64,000 nucleotides of DNA from Papilionanthe hookeriana x Papilionanthe teres (GCA_022702705.1 CM040430.1:14579310-14643309), one strand, 5' to 3'; shown: positions 34,198 through 47,900, counted from the first letter of the stretch. Numbers and translations: made by a program. The notes: generated from the letters alone by a model not told the origin.

Positions 34198-36557
34198 TGT
34201 TGACCTCATTTTTGATGAGGTCTTCTCTTCTTCTTTTTAGTACTTAGAATCTAGCCTTAGGCTTTTCCTTTGACTATCTTAAAGGACTAGAATTGGGACC
34301 CACCCTCTAGAATTTCAAACCATTTCTTAACTCCCTGCAAACTCCACAAACTTGACTGTAGACCCCTAATCACCTAGAAGGTTGAAATCAAATGTGGAAG
34401 TTTAAAGGATGAGTTCCTATGGGACTCTTTGGCCTTGGGACCGCCACAGGTGGCACTGGTGCAGTGAAGGGGCTGATTTACACACACACTACACTTTCAC
34501 ACACCTCCTAAAACCACACCCATACCTAACTTGACCTCCGACTCATGTAGGTGATTCACATGGATGGTCGCTTAACCCCTAAGCCCTTGCTAAGAGGGTT
34601 AGGAACAACATAGTGAATGCCTCAAATGAGTCCCTTCATGGCTCATGTGGGCTTGATGTGGCTTCATGGCTCAACCAAAATGATTTCATTCCACTCAAAT
34701 TTACCCAATCTTCAATTTTTCAAATTTTCAATTTTTGACCCCCGGGACCCTACACCTGCTTAGCCTACCCAAAACCCTTGAAACTACCCAAATTTCTCAA
34801 AAATTTCCAAATCACCCAAAATTCTCCAAGATCATTCCTAAACATTCCTCTCCACTCAAATTGATCATCCATACCCAAAAATACCAAAAATTCCAAGAAA
34901 ACCTCCCAATACCCTCCAAATACCCAAAATACCCCTCTTGACCCAAAAATCCAAAAATTCAAAAAATTCCCAGAAAATTCCAGAAAATCCCAAATATTCC
35001 CAATTTCATTTTGTCCAACTACACCATGGGCCAATTTTGTCAAGTTACCCTACTTTTGTCAAAACCCCCAATTTGACCCATTTTAACCCAAAGTGAACCC
35101 AATGTCAAACCAAACCTACCCAATTGACCCAATTTATGGTCCAATTCAATTATAAACTTCAATTCAACATTCCCAACACCAATCTAGACCAAATCCAAGT
35201 CCAATTTGATTGACATTTGGATCCAATTTCACTTTTGGCCTTAAAGCCCAATTTGGACCCATGACCCAAACCTAACTCAAACTCACCCAATTCAACTCCA
35301 ATTAACCCCAAATCTTTTCTAAATCTTCCTTAGCATCCCCACAAACAAAACACTAGCATGATTTGCCCAAAATTTAGACCCAAACCCCACTCAAATTCAA
35401 CCCAAAGCTAAAAGGCCCATTTTTGACCTAAACCCAAACCTAACCCAAATGAGCCCAAACCCCAAAATCAAAGCCCAACCAAAGTCAAAACCTCCTTGAA
35501 ACACTCCCATAAACATTTCTCAACAATAATTTTACATCAATTTCAACCCTAGCCCAACATTGGCCCAACTTGGCCCACTTGGACCTATATTGGCCCATTC
35601 ACCAAAAGAACCCAAATTCAACCCAATTCAAACCCAAATCACTCCCAATTTGCTTCAAGTCACTCATGATACATCCATGAGCTAAACCCAACAATTATTT
35701 GGCCCAACCTCTTTACAAAATTTCATCCCAAAATCCATTTTAAAATTCAAAAGCCCACTTTCCTAAACCATTTTAAAAGCCCGTCCTTCACCACATCCAA
35801 AGGCCCAAAATTGGTCCCAAAGCTCACATGATATTTCTCTACATCATCCATTCAATTAAAATCATCCCTAAGTCATAAACTAATGATCAAATAATTCTAA
35901 ATGAAGCTTCATCCAAATTTTCACCAAAATATCCAAAATTCTTAAAACCCTTTTTATGAAATTGACTTGACTTTTCCCAAGCCAAAGGTGAGCCATGAAG
36001 CCATGCATGAGCCACATGGAAGCCATGAGAGCCTCTTTACATGTCACCATGCCATTAATGGCAAGAAGAGGGGACCCTTTCCTAACCCTTCATTAAGCCT
36101 TTTTAACCATACTCATGTCACACTCTAAACCATGCTTTGCCACCTAATCCTTGATGGAGACTCCACCACACATGGGAGGTTGACCCACCTGACCTCCCCA
36201 GCCCAAAACCAGGTCTTGGGGAGGTGCACCCAACCCATTTGCATGGGTTGACCAAAATAAGCCAAAATGACCCCTTCCCTTTCTATTTTGATTCAATCAC
36301 TTTACACATGTCAAACCTCAATTGAATGCACCAAACCCCAGCCCTGACCCACCTGAACAAGATGGTGACCAATGCCTAGCCGGCCAGCCACCAGGCCGTC
36401 GGAAAACACCATGGTCGAGAGCTCACATGTGAGCCAACCTAGGAATTCTCCCTTGCTGAGCTGCCCCATCCCCAGTGGCCATTGGAGTTGTTCTTCTCTT
36501 GCCAAGAGCAGCTGATCCCAAGCCCTAACTCTCCCTGGGAGGCCCTCCACCCTCTCC

Positions 36558-36597
36558 TATTTAAACACCACCCCTCTCGGCCATGAGAGGTGCTCGA
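36558..36597 (+). promoter_or_regulatory. TATA box and hairpin leader in L2
   Basis: TATTTAAA (36558-36565), then CCTCTC-ggccat-GAGAGG. The stem is identical to that in L1, while the last loop base differs. Confidence 0.5.
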
Positions 36598-37154
36598 AAC
36601 AAACCTTAAGGAAACTCGCCAAAATTGTTCCGGACTCCTCCCCATACACGAGCACTTGATCCCCACCGAGATCCCCCTGCCATTTTTCTCTCGTGAGCTC
36701 GATTTCGAGTCGAAATCCAAGCCCAAAACCGAGGACACTTCTCCACAGGTGAGCCAATCCCCAAATTGATTGGTTCTACACCTTCACCGGACCAAGGGAA
36801 GGTGTCCACCAGACAAAAGCCCCATCTCCAGGCCACCCGGTTGCTCCAGGCCTCCAAGCTTTGTGATCGGGCTTGGTCGAAATCACACCTAGACAATTCA
36901 CCGGACCGGGAGACTTCATCCGGAGCTTCGCGGGATCCAATCGAAGGTGCAACAACCCTCGGATCGAAGCCACACTTCTCCGAGCAAAGGTATGAGCTAA
37001 TTCTTCATCCCGAGCTTCCGGAGATTCTCCATTTCAAATGCTTTAATTTCAATGCATGATCACCGTATAGATGTGTTCGTCTCTTCAAGACGAATCCATA
37101 GAGCATAAGAACATGAAAATCCATTGAGTATCGAGTGAGATATTAGGGATTTAG

Positions 37155-37365
37155 TGTGGACGGCTATCGGGTGAGGACACTTGGGGACGATGAAAGGATG
37201 CCATCCATTCAATACACGCGCGGACGGACGGCTAGGATCGCTTCGGATCAGAAGACGGAACGATACAGCGGGCCCCCGGAGCGCTGAGTCAGATGGCGGC
37301 GTCGAATGGGAGCGCGCCACGCGGCGTTTCGGAGCTGCCGAGGTTGACGCGGCGCCGCGTGGATA
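37155..37365. repeat. CpG-rich block in L2
   Basis: Counterpart of 25205-25425: 'cgcgcggacggacggc', 'gcggcgccgcgtgg'. It is preceded by the shared 'gtgtggacggct.tcgggtga'. Confidence 0.7.
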
Positions 37366-39169
37366 AATAGAAAATTAGGGATTTTTCGATTTATTTAATT
37401 CCCTAAACTTCAAAAATTCATAACTTTGTGTAGAAAAATCATAAAAATAAAATAAAAATACCCTCTTGCTCGGTGAACGAGAGGAGAATAATGTGGAAAA
37501 GAAATTATTTAATCTCATCAAGTATTTTATTTTTAATAATTTATTTACTCTCTGCATATTTTTAATTCTCCATGCATGTATACAATTCACCATGACATGA
37601 GACCATAGGGCTTTTGAAGCCTCCGAATTTGGGAACATTCCCGAATTTTCCAAAGTCGAGGCCATCCCTATGAAAAGTTATTGATTTTTCAAATTCATGT
37701 TACCGTTTTGAGTATTTTAATTCCAATAAATAGCATGTTTTGAAATAAATTCTAGGAAAATTTGGTGATGTTCCTTATGACCAGAGGACCCTAGGAAAAA
37801 AAGGTTTTGAGTTAGTTCATTTAAAACAACCCTAATTGGCTTAAACACCCAAAATGGATCTCTAATTAATTAGAGCTAACCATACATCAAATTGACTTGA
37901 AATAAATTCTCCACTGACCTTTAGGATCAGAGGAACCCACCATAAAAATTTGAAGTCAATTGGACTTGGTTAACCCTACTAATTGGGTTAATTAAGCCAT
38001 TTAGTCATTTTAAACTTTAAAAATTCATAACTTTCAAAATACTTTTTAAAAAATTCACCAAATTAGTTTTGGAGCCTCTATGATATCAGGGAAATTTAAG
38101 AAAATTAAAATTTCAATTTTCTAAAAAAGTTGATTTTTAATATTATTTTAATATTTTAATAATTAAAAAATAATAAAAATCACAAAAATAATAAAATTCA
38201 CCAAAATGTCACATTTTAAATTTTAATCATTTAGGAACAAACCCCATATTTTTCTTAGGTCTATTTAGTGAGATATTAAATTTTAAAGCTCTAGGGTAAT
38301 TTTAAAATTAAAAAAATGTATTTTCTAGCATTTTCACTAAAATAATTATAATAAATCATAGAAAAATCAGAAAATTATAAAATTTGATTCTCTGATTTCC
38401 TTGATATCAGAGAGATTTTTGAAAAATATAAAATTTATTTTTCAACATTTATTTTATTTTTAAATTAATTAACACTCCAAAACTTAAAATAATTATAATA
38501 AAAATAATATAATTCAAAAAATCACCAAAATTGGTCCAAGTGGTCCTCTGGTCATTAGGAATGTCCCCTAATTTTCTTAAGGATAGAAACTTTCCCTTGG
38601 TCATGTTATTAAATTTTCCTTGGAAATCTCTATTTTCTACCAAAAATAATTATATAAATAAATTAAGTACAGAAAAATCACATTTTCTCCTCTCATGTCT
38701 TTATTGACATATGAGTGAAGTCACATAAAAATTTCAAGTTCATTTGAGTTCAATTTAGTGAGTTATGAAATTATTAAGCTTAAAGGGTAAAGTGGTAATT
38801 AAAATTTTTAATCCTTAATTAAAACTTTAGGTTTAATAAAAAATTAACAAGTAAAATATTTGATCCTAATCTGATTTGGATGATTGAAATTTAAATAATT
38901 AAAAGGTAGAAACCCATTAAGCAATTTAAAATGATTAAACCTTAATTAAATAATTGATTAAATTTAAGAATAATAAAATCTGGAATTATTAAAATATGGA
39001 TATTATTAGGAAGAGATTTATTATTTAATTTAAAAAATCCCTAAATTAATTATCTCATTAATATTCAATTCTTAATTAAAATGATAACTCAAATTCAAAA
39101 CATTAAAAGACTTAATCATTAAACTAAAATTAAATTATTAAACTCTTTTAAAAATTTCAATTAAAATTA

Positions 39170-39545
39170 AAAAAATTAAATTAAATTAAGTAAATTAAAT
39201 TGGATTAAATTAAATTAAATTAAATTAAAATTAAAAATTGAATTAAATTAAATTAAATTAAATTAAATTAAATAAACAAATTAAATTAAATGAATTAAAT
39301 TAAATTAAATTAAATAAATAAAACCAAATTAAATTAAGTTAAACCAAATTAAAAATTAAATTAAATGAATTAAAATTAAATTAAATTAAATTAAATTAAA
39401 TTAAATCAAATTAAATTAAAATTAAATCAAATCAAATTAATTTAATGTAACATCAAATCAAACTAAATTGAATTAAATTGAATTAAATTGAATTAAATTA
39501 AATTAAAACTCAATTAAATTAAATTAAATTAAATTAAGTCGAATT
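39170..39545. repeat. (AAATT)n pentanucleotide array in L2
   Basis: Imperfect AAATT runs homologous in position to 27225-27560 but with different interruptions. Confidence 0.95.
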
Positions 39546-41656
39546 AAATATAACATCACCAAAGACATAAAGAATTCAAAATAAATCTAAAATAACTCGA
39601 ACACTATTCCAAATTTAAGCCCATTAATGGAAATTAAACTAAATCACAAATCATTTCAACACCAATTTACTCTCAAAAGCTTTAGTTATCATAACTCCTA
39701 AACGTAATATTAAATGAAATGTTACTTCACCTATAGGATATTCAAATGTCCTAGTTCACCGAGCAAGATAACAAAACTTGAGATCCTTGGACGATTAATT
39801 CATTTGTGTAATTGAATCCATTTGGACTTAAAACAATTCTAGCAATATTGAAAAGATGTTTAAGATTCTTCTTAAGCACTTCCTCAATATGATAGGATAT
39901 TTATACTCAATTGTTCTTTGATGAAGAAAATCGTCCTCAAACCAAAACACAAAGAACCTAGACGTCATAGGAAATGACTAGCTATAGGATTAGGAACTTG
40001 GTAGAAAACCATAACCCTTACCTTAGCTTTACCTAGGAACTTGCTTAAATATTCTAATCGTGTTTTAAGTGCAAACTTGGGATGACGGGAAGACCCTCCA
40101 GGTACGCTTTTGTTTTATTTATTTTCTTGCAATTTACATTATTGCAATTTATTTAATCGCATCGCACTTACTTTTCTTGCATGATAAACAACTCGTTGCA
40201 TGAAAACCCACACCTTTAGGATAGATTCCTAAAACCGAAACCAAAACTAAATTAAAAGTCATTTCAAGATAAAATTCACCGCCACAACATTTCAAAATAT
40301 AAAACAACTCAAACTTTAATCACAAATAGAACACAAAATTACAATTACAATTAAATTAAAATGTCCTGTTGGATGATCGGGAATACCTCGGATGATGTAA
40401 CCTACGTATTGCTAACGGGATTTCCCACGATCTAAAAGAAAGTGTGGAACTCATTCAACTGAGTTTAGCAAATTCATCCTGGACTAAGTGAATCCGATAA
40501 AAATAACGATGCCGAAGGATGGAACCGTGGGATCTTAACCGGTGTTGTTATAATCAACTTTAAGATTTGTTTTAATCGAAACATAAAAACACTTGGATTT
40601 TAAGATTTTCTCTAAACCAAAACACTTCTCTCATCTCCCCGATTTATGACTTCTAAAACTAAACCTCTCGCAACAACAAGGAGCTCGGAGCATGGTGGGC
40701 AAGCACGACCATCGTCATCAAGCAAAACCCGAATCTACTTCAAAGAAACTTTCTTAAGAATTAAATAACTAAGCCATAGGACTTCGAGGTAATTCGCCTA
40801 GTGCAACATAAATCCTCAACCTCTTCGTTAGTGCACTCGCATTGCAAATTAAGCCCTAACCGGTCTTAGGATTCCGAGGTAGTCGTCCGTACGACAATAA
40901 ACCCTCACATCTTCGAGGCTATTTGTTTGATTTTATCATACAAATATAAGCCCTAATTAATTAAAATTGGCAAGATCAAAACATTTAAATAAATATTAGG
41001 ACTTTCCTAAACTCAAGCCAAACAATAGGATAGTCGGAAATTACCGAAGTTCGCTTCAAATCCGTGATTTCTCCTACTTTTCTTCCTTTCGATTCACAAA
41101 ACAAAATGTTCCAAATTTGATCCATTCCCTATCGAAATTCCAAAATTCAATCCTCGAAAACTTAAACTTCAAATCCTTGAGAGCGTAATTATCGATTATT
41201 ATCGAGAGTTTTCTTAGGTGATTCCCATCACTTAAGATGTAATTAACTATAGTGGGCTTGCCCTTATGGGAATTTTAAAAGAACCAGTGTAATATAAACC
41301 CCGTTTAATGCTTTCATATTAAGCAGTGGAATTTGTCTAGCTTATAAAATTGGTTCGCGACCAAACGGATGTCACAAATCTTCTAGTTTATTTAATCGAG
41401 CCCCACCGTCAAGCAGTGTGTCTATCCTTAGGGATAGATACACGGTTTGTCAGGTGCGGTGCTCGTTTATATGAACTATTTGGGATGTGAGATCGGTTTA
41501 ATCTCATATCTTAAAACCTTCAAATTTAAAATTATTTTCAAAATCAAATACTACTTTTCAAATTATTTATTTAAATTAAATTAAAAATTCGCCGATAACT
41601 TCTGTTAGGCGACCCCCTTTTTAAAATAAAACACACAACCTAAAAATATGCCGACA

Positions 41657-41661
41657 GAACT
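41657..41661. repeat. Target-site duplication GAACT (right of L2)
   Basis: Matches 34193-34197 exactly. Confidence 0.9.
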
Positions 41662-43605
41662 CTCCACCATTTGTAGAGCGAACTAGCTACAAAGTTTTTT
41701 CTACTATACAAATGCCCATGATCTTATATTATGAACTAGATATAAAGTGTTTTCCATCCTCTAAGATCGAACTCAACTAACTTCTCCAAGGAAAGTTGGG
41801 AACACCAAAGCCGTGGAAAATTGGGATTCTTACCCGACAGAAACAAAATATGAGGCTTAAAAAAGGGAAATCACTCAGCTTCATATAGAAATGGTCAACA
41901 CATGTGATTCTTATCCTAGGATTTCCTCTTAGGAAATCAATTATCCATCACATAGGCACATGACTTCACTGGCTCACACCGGCGCATGCACCCCATGCCA
42001 GCGATCGAACCTGCACGCCTATCATAACTAAGCCCTAAGGCTAACTATGAAAGAAAGGAAGAAGGGTTTGAGTAGGTTATACCGTCGCGTAGGTTGCTCG
42101 AAGCCTTATGGAATCTGAGAGAAATATTTTCCCACAAGGTAGAAGATGTATGCACTTCCTTGAACAGCGTTACCTTTGCTGTCCGTCGATGGTGAAATGC
42201 TCCAGTGAAGCATCTGACCACTGAAAATGAGGGATGACACAACAAAAGAACTAGTATGCAAACGACACGTAACAAGAACAAAATTTGCAATGAGGAAAGC
42301 ACGAAATACGGGGTTGTATGTGTGAGGGAGGCTGGTTCGCCTCGAACTCGATGACGACAAAGATGTAGGCTGATTGGTTGTCGCTAGTGAGGAGGAAGTC
42401 GAAACATGGTTGGCCAAGAGAAAAAAGAGCCAAAAGGGTGGTTGTTGTTTGCTAATAAGAAGGCTTGGCAGTTGGATTTCTCGATGAGGAAGGGAACTTC
42501 GGATGGCTGGCAGTGTCGGTGGTTATGTTGGAGAGACAAGCCTAGAAGTGGAGGAGGGTTGCTGGCCATGAGAAAGGAAAAGAGGGAAAAGCTCGGTGGA
42601 TTGGAGCAGGGACGTCGATGGCTGGAGGAGAAGCACGGCATGTGGTTGGCGACGTCGGGCTTCACTGGAGATGAGGAGGACCATCAAGTAGGAAGAGCTC
42701 GAGTGGAAGCTAGGGTTTTGCGAGGTTGGCGGCTGTGAGAGTTTGGTTGTATCCTCATTAGGTTGGTAAGAGGGATGTGTGAGTTATATAGGATAGATAA
42801 TAAAAATATTATAATAATAATTATTATTATTTTTATTCCAATAATCGTTAACCAGCATATTTTTAGCCCAGACAAGTCATCATAATGAGATGGATGTTCC
42901 CTTAGGTAAAATCGATGTTTCGAATATACTCACGAGGTCCGTTTTGTCATCTGGGGTCATTCAGACAACTTTTTGAAGATTAAATGAAAATTATAATTCA
43001 CAAATTTTTTGATCGCGAAGCTATAGCGAAATATATGTTCTCCCTATGTAAAATTGACGTTCCGGACAAACTTGCATGGTCTATTTCGTCAATCGAGGTC
43101 ATCCGAACAAATTCACAGGTGGATAAGCCAATTTTATCCAGTTTCACACCTGGCGTGGCAAGTACGATCTATACCCGATCAATGCCATTCGATGAGCAAA
43201 ATGCCTACTTGCCTTCACCTAAGTGAAAGCCAAAGTTTAGAGAAATGACCCTAACTGCATGCCCCTCAATATGCACTAAAGAATCTCAATCAAATGTCTT
43301 GAGCTATGAGAAATAACATATGCATGAAGTATGACCCTGATTCACTTAAGTGAACTCTGTAACTTTCTATGACCATGGGAGGTTTTGGTTGGACGTGTGG
43401 TAACCTCTAATAATCAAATTAGGCACCATCCATGTCCCATGTCTCAGATAGGCCTCCCGGAGTGAATTTTCCTAGGAATGACCAAATCACCACTAACCCT
43501 GGCTGCTTGTCATGAACAAGTGCCCGAAGGTCCTGGATGGGTGTTTTGAGCAACTGGATGCTACGGACGAACCGTAGATTATCCCAAGATGTACATGTGG
43601 AAACC
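41662..43605 (-). mobile_element. LTR-like segment with minus-strand promoter signals, unassigned
   Basis: This continues the sequence left of L2. On the minus strand an AT-rich run (about 42790-42840) leads to 'CCTATATAACTCAC' (about 42783-42796), a TATA-like box. A leader containing 'GCAAAACCCTAGC' and GC-rich sequence follows. Upstream of it is a degenerate tandem duplication of about 143 bp. This layout resembles the U3-R-U5 of a chromovirus-type LTR, but I cannot identify gag-pol or the LTR ends. The open frames at 42406-42738 and opposite are GC-driven and not supported as genes. Confidence 0.4.
42890..43118. repeat. Degenerate direct repeat, period ~143 bp
   Basis: 'cccttaggtaaaatcgatgt' ... 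'gaggtccgttttgtcatctg' (42898-42960) recurs as 'ccctatgtaaaattgacgtt' ... 'atggtctatttcgtcaatcg' (43041-43098), each followed by 'ggtcat.c.gaacaa'. Confidence 0.7.
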
Positions 43606-45245
43606 TGACATGCCTACAGATGTGCTATTTTTATATACATTTTATGTCCATTTTTAATGATATTATAATTTAATGGAAGGTATTACATGTTTTTGATTAC
43701 AGGTGCAAGAGGAGTTGTGGAGAAAAATGAGTGAAAATATAACAAAATTTTGTTAAATGGAGCAAAGGAGGACAACGAGGACTGGCTCCTAAGCGCCAGA
43801 CACTGTACATGAAAACAGAGAGATTGACACCATGGTGTCGGCATATGGCACATAAGAGTTAGGCAGTTATTTCAAGTTCCTAGAAGATTGGGGCCTAAGA
43901 ACCACAATTGGGTGCCTAGGCGCCAGAATTAGTTTTTCTTAATATGAATTGAATTTGGAGGAGTTTTGAAGGGGCATTTGACGTGACTCTTGAGGATTCA
44001 GAGGATTATTTTAAGAGAGTCTCTTGGTGCGTAAAGACGCTCTCTAGGCTTGCTCTGAGACTCCTTGGTGTGTGAGTGAAACACCCATTTGTGTGGTGTC
44101 TCTTAGTGTAGAGTGTGTAGAGGGGCAGAGTTATTCAATGGAACTTTAGAATATTTTCTTGGGGAGGAGTGTAAGATAAGTGATATGCATTTTTTTTGTG
44201 TTTTGTTAACTCTAATTATGTAAAACTACTTTTATTTATGTTAATCACGTGTTGTTGTTTTGTCTCCATGAAATACGAGCAGTCTTCTTTATCTTTCACC
44301 TTGTGAGGAGAAATAATCATGTGTAGGATTAGACTTTTTTTACATTTCTTTTATTCATGATTGTGATGATTCATTACTTCTTACTTAATTTACTTATACA
44401 ATTTGACCAACTGTTAAGTCAACATTGGTTATGAACCATAATGACCTGAGAGGGCTATGGATTCCTCAACTAGTAAGAATCACATTGCACTATTGGGTGA
44501 AGGAAAAGTAGACAATAAGGCTGTGCAAATAAATAGGGAGATAAGTTTTAATAGGTTTAAATTGGTGATTCTAGAGTGATAGACTAGAACCTTACTCAAT
44601 TTGATCTAGTGTTTGAACCTAAAGCTTGGTTAGCCAAATTGAGGGCTTATGTGGGTACTCTAGAGTGATAGGCTAGAATCTACACAACATAACCAATGAT
44701 TTAAAAAATTAACATTATATAAGTCAATGTTTTTTATGCACTTGGAAGAGGGTAAAGAATATGTATGCTTCTATTTGTCACAAAACTATATTTAAATTTA
44801 TAAATATTTGATTCCCACACTAATTACAATCTCATTGCAAGGAGAAGGATATTTTTTATACAATTTGAACTTCTTTGCATATAGCTAGTATACGAAAACT
44901 TAACACTTTTTTTAAGTTTAGAAATAGAATTTGTAGTATTTGTTACTTATTTTCAAACATACAATATTAACATTAATTCTTAGATAATTTACTTGCAGTT
45001 CAATTAGAAATTTACTAAATATATAAAAAGTGTTTTTTCTTCTCTGTAGGATCGATACTTGGGGACTAACAAAAAGTTTTATATTACGTGAACGATATGT
45101 GCACTTGCATTTTTATCCTAGTAATTTTTAAAAATTAATAATTTTACCTACATCACTAGAAGTAGCCCTTTAAATTCATGCAATTATAGAGAACTAGCAA
45201 TCAAGTCAATTGGCACGCATGCACATAAAGTAAGAGGTTAGGTCA
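43606..45245 (+). mobile_element. 5' LTR of Athila-type element B
   Basis: It starts TGACATGCCTACAGATGTG, matches 55702-57311, and ends near 'ggttaggtca' before the PBS. The U3 has a GC-motif cluster at 43785-43925 ('ctcctaagcgccagac', 'gcctaggcgccag'). The 3' half holds 'aggatcgatacttggggact' and 'gaacgatatgtgcacttgc'. Compared with the 3' LTR, about 33 bp including the PBS-like relic is missing near the end. Flanking bases do not give a clear duplication. Confidence 0.88.
43785..43925 (+). repeat. GC-rich 'cctaagcgcc' motif cluster in B 5' LTR
   Basis: 'ggctcctaagcgccag' and 'tgcctaggcgccag', with further decayed words between. The 3' LTR counterpart is at 55815-55980. Confidence 0.7.
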
Positions 45246-45247
45246 AT

Positions 45248-45265
45248 TGACGCCATTGTCGGGGA
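45248..45265 (+). other. Primer binding site of element B
   Basis: TGACGCCATTGTCGGGGA matches the Athila-type PBS (TGGCGCCGTTGCCGGGGA in well-known members, from memory) at 15 of 18 positions, immediately inside the 5' LTR. Confidence 0.75.
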
Positions 45266-45509
45266 ACCGGCGGAACTTTTGATTTAGAAATTTTAATCGA
45301 ATTGTATAATTATTTTAGGAAAATTGTAGTGTCATTTTTCTTTATATGTGCTTGTTTGTGTGTTAAAAATATATTTTTTTTAAAAAAATTATATAAGAAA
45401 AGAAAAAGAAAAAAAATTAACTAAAAAAAACTTAAAAATAAAAAAAATATATATTTTTTTTCTTTTTCAGTGTTTTCTTTAATTTTATTTTCTAAAATTT
45501 TACTTTTGT

Positions 45510-46990
45510 ATGCTTAGTTCAAGATCTGAAGGTTTAGTACCTTACGATTCTGAGTACGAATGAACTATTAGAAAAATATGAAAAGAAAAAGAACTTTACA
45601 ATTTAAAAGAAATAGCGCACAACTTAGATATGTACAAAAATCTTTAAGGGATTACGTAAAATGAATATTGACAAAGACCTTTAAGGGATTACATAAACCC
45701 TACAACAGTTGAAATTCATCTTAGTATACAAACCCCTGCTATAGTGGCTAACTCATTTGAACTGAAACACACTATAATCCAAATGGTACAGAATAATCAG
45801 TTTGATGGAACTTCATCTGAAGATCCAAGTTTACACTTTGCTAGTTTTCTAGAATTATATGCTACATTTAAAAACAACGGTATGTCAAATGACACTTTTA
45901 GACTTAGAATTTTTTTTTTCTCTTAAGGGATAAAGCTAAGATGTGGTTGAACTCTCTAGCACCTAGATCTATCAGAATTTGAGGTGTTTCGAGCAAAAAT
46001 GTTTTGTTAAGTATTTTTCACCTTTAAAAACTGCTAAACTAAGAAATGATATTACCTCATTAACTCAGTATGAAGGTGAGTCAATATATGAAGCTTGGGA
46101 ACTATTTAAACAACTTCTTAGGAAGTATCCACGTCATGCTTTGTCAAACTGGTTGATTATTCAAACATTCTACAATGGGTTAGAAGGATCCCTTAGATCT
46201 ATTATTGATACTATTGATGGTGGTTCATTGATGTCAAAACCATTTGATGTTGCATATTCTATAATTGAAGAGATGGCTAAGAACAACTTTCAATGGCCCT
46301 CTAAATGGGTAAACCCTAACAAAGTAGCCAGTGTTCATGATACTGATGTGATCTTTATTTTGGCATCTCAAGTTGCTGTGATATCTTGGAATTTAGACCA
46401 ATTCAAAATGAACTTACCTCATGAACCTCGTGTGATTAAAGAAAACCCATTAGGACAAATGATTGATTCTTAATCAACCTTATATGAGACCTTAAATGCA
46501 ATTAATAATAAACCTAAACTCATATTCTAACTATTACAACCCAAATTGGAAAAACAACCCAAACTTTATATGGAATAATACTTCTGGTGGTAGAAACCAG
46601 CAATGGGGAAAGAATCAAGAGAAGAATTAGAACAATCAAGGAAGTACTAACTATAGACCTTCTTATCCTCCTGACTTTAACAATAACCAATAATTTAAGG
46701 AGAAGAAATTGTCTATAGAAGAAGTGGTGTTACTGATAGAGAATCAGTTGCAAAGTCAAAGTGTTACAATTAGAAATATTGAGAATCAACTGGGATAAAT
46801 TGCTAACTCACTTAGCAATTGACCTCAAGGAACTCTTCCTAGTAACATTAAAATTAATCTTAAAGATAAAAATAAAGAGGAATTTAAATTTGTCAAGCTG
46901 AGAAGTGGTAGAGATTTGGATACTGAAGCTTAAGAAAAGATTGAAGTTGAGAAAGAAATGAAGGAAACTAAAGAATTTGAAGAAAATATT
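45510..46990 (+). pseudogene. Element B gag
   Basis: ATG at 45510 opens 'MLSSRSEGLVPYDSEYE' and then hits a stop. The core continues with 'MVQNNQFDGTSSEDPSLHFA' (45792-45840), 'TFKNNGMSNDTFRL', 'KTAKLRNDITSLTQYEGES' (46030-46085), 'QTFYNGLEGSLRSIID' (46160) and 'GGSLMSKPFD', ending near 46990. The 164-codon open stretch at 45979-46473 is the best preserved. It is clearly the same family as element A's gag but not close in sequence. Frameshifts near 45915 and stops after 46473 inactivate it. Confidence 0.9.
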
Positions 46991-47029
46991 TTTTAAGGAT
47001 CTGGAAGAACCAGTTTCTCCAACGAAACT

Positions 47030-47900
47030 TAATTTATAAAACATCCACCTCCATTCCCTCAAAGACTAAGACAGCAAAAGATGGATCAACAATTTTTAAA
47101 GTACATAGAAATATTGAAAAAATTAATGATAAATATTCCTTTCACTGAAGCTTTAGTTTACGAAGGATATCTTAAAAAAGAAAAAAAAGTTTGGTGATCA
47201 TGAAACTGTGGAACTAACTGAAAAATGCAGTGCAATAATTTAGAAAAAGCTTCTTAAAAACTTAAAGATACTGGTAGCTTTACTATTTCGTGTGCGATAG
47301 GAGAAATATTTTGTGGAAAAGCTATATGTGATTTAAGAGCTAGCATTAATCTCATGCCCTTATCGATATACATAAGGTTAAGTTCAGGAGAGATTTCTTC
47401 CACTACTGTAACCCTTCAGTTAACTGATCGATATTTCACTTATCCTAAGGGGGTTATAGAAGATGTGCTTGTAAAGTGGATAAATTTATATTCCCTGTGG
47501 ATTCTATTGTACTAGATATGAAGGAAGATAAAGAAATACCAATTATTTTAGGGAGACATTTCCTTACTACTGGATGAGTTAACCATGAGAGTTAATGATA
47601 ATGAAGTTACATTTAATGTGCTAAAATCTATGAAGCATCCAACTAAAAGCAAAGATGATGAATGTTTCCAAATGGAGATAATGGATTATATAACTATTAA
47701 TAATTTCCAAGAAAATTTTGAAAGTAAGAATGAAACACATAAGTTAAAAGAAGAGATTGAAATAAACTTTCAAGATGAGTTGATGATGTTGTTTATTGAA
47801 GACTCCAACTATGTTCAAGAAGGTTTTGAGATTTTAAATACTACAAAAAATAGTAAACCTCTCATTCCATTATTGAAGAACCTCCTCAACTTGAGATGAA
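47030..47900 (+). pseudogene. Element B protease region
   Basis: 'KKLLKNLK' and 'TGSFTISCAIGEIFCGKAIC' lead to 'DLRASINLMPLSIY' (about 47330-47370), where the protease active site DLGAS has become DLRAS. 'PIILGRHFL' follows near 47540, the conserved glycine-rich end of the domain. The open stretch 47585-47899 covers the linker with 'DDECFQM'. Several stops are present. Confidence 0.8.

Larger units (their letters stand above)
34198..41656 (+). mobile_element. Giant LTR-like unit, copy L2 (7.46 kb) with perfect duplication
   Basis: It begins TGTTGACCTCATTTTTGATG and ends 'atatgccgaca', flanked by GAACT on both sides. It is collinear with L1 throughout. The GAACT duplication proves that this copy inserted on its own and is not the right-hand LTR of a pair with L1. 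I found no shorter terminal direct repeat inside it, so it is not an element with small LTRs. It shares the TATA box (36558), CpG block, AAATT array and terminal 'gttaggcgacccccttttt'. A family of LTRs over 7 kb would be at the extreme end for plants. Confidence 0.88.

Noticed and set aside
42406..42738. 110-codon plus-strand ORF with a GC-rich, gene-like look, and minus frames opposite
   Set aside because: No family match and lies in an LTR-like leader; a host exon cannot be supported without further exons or homology.
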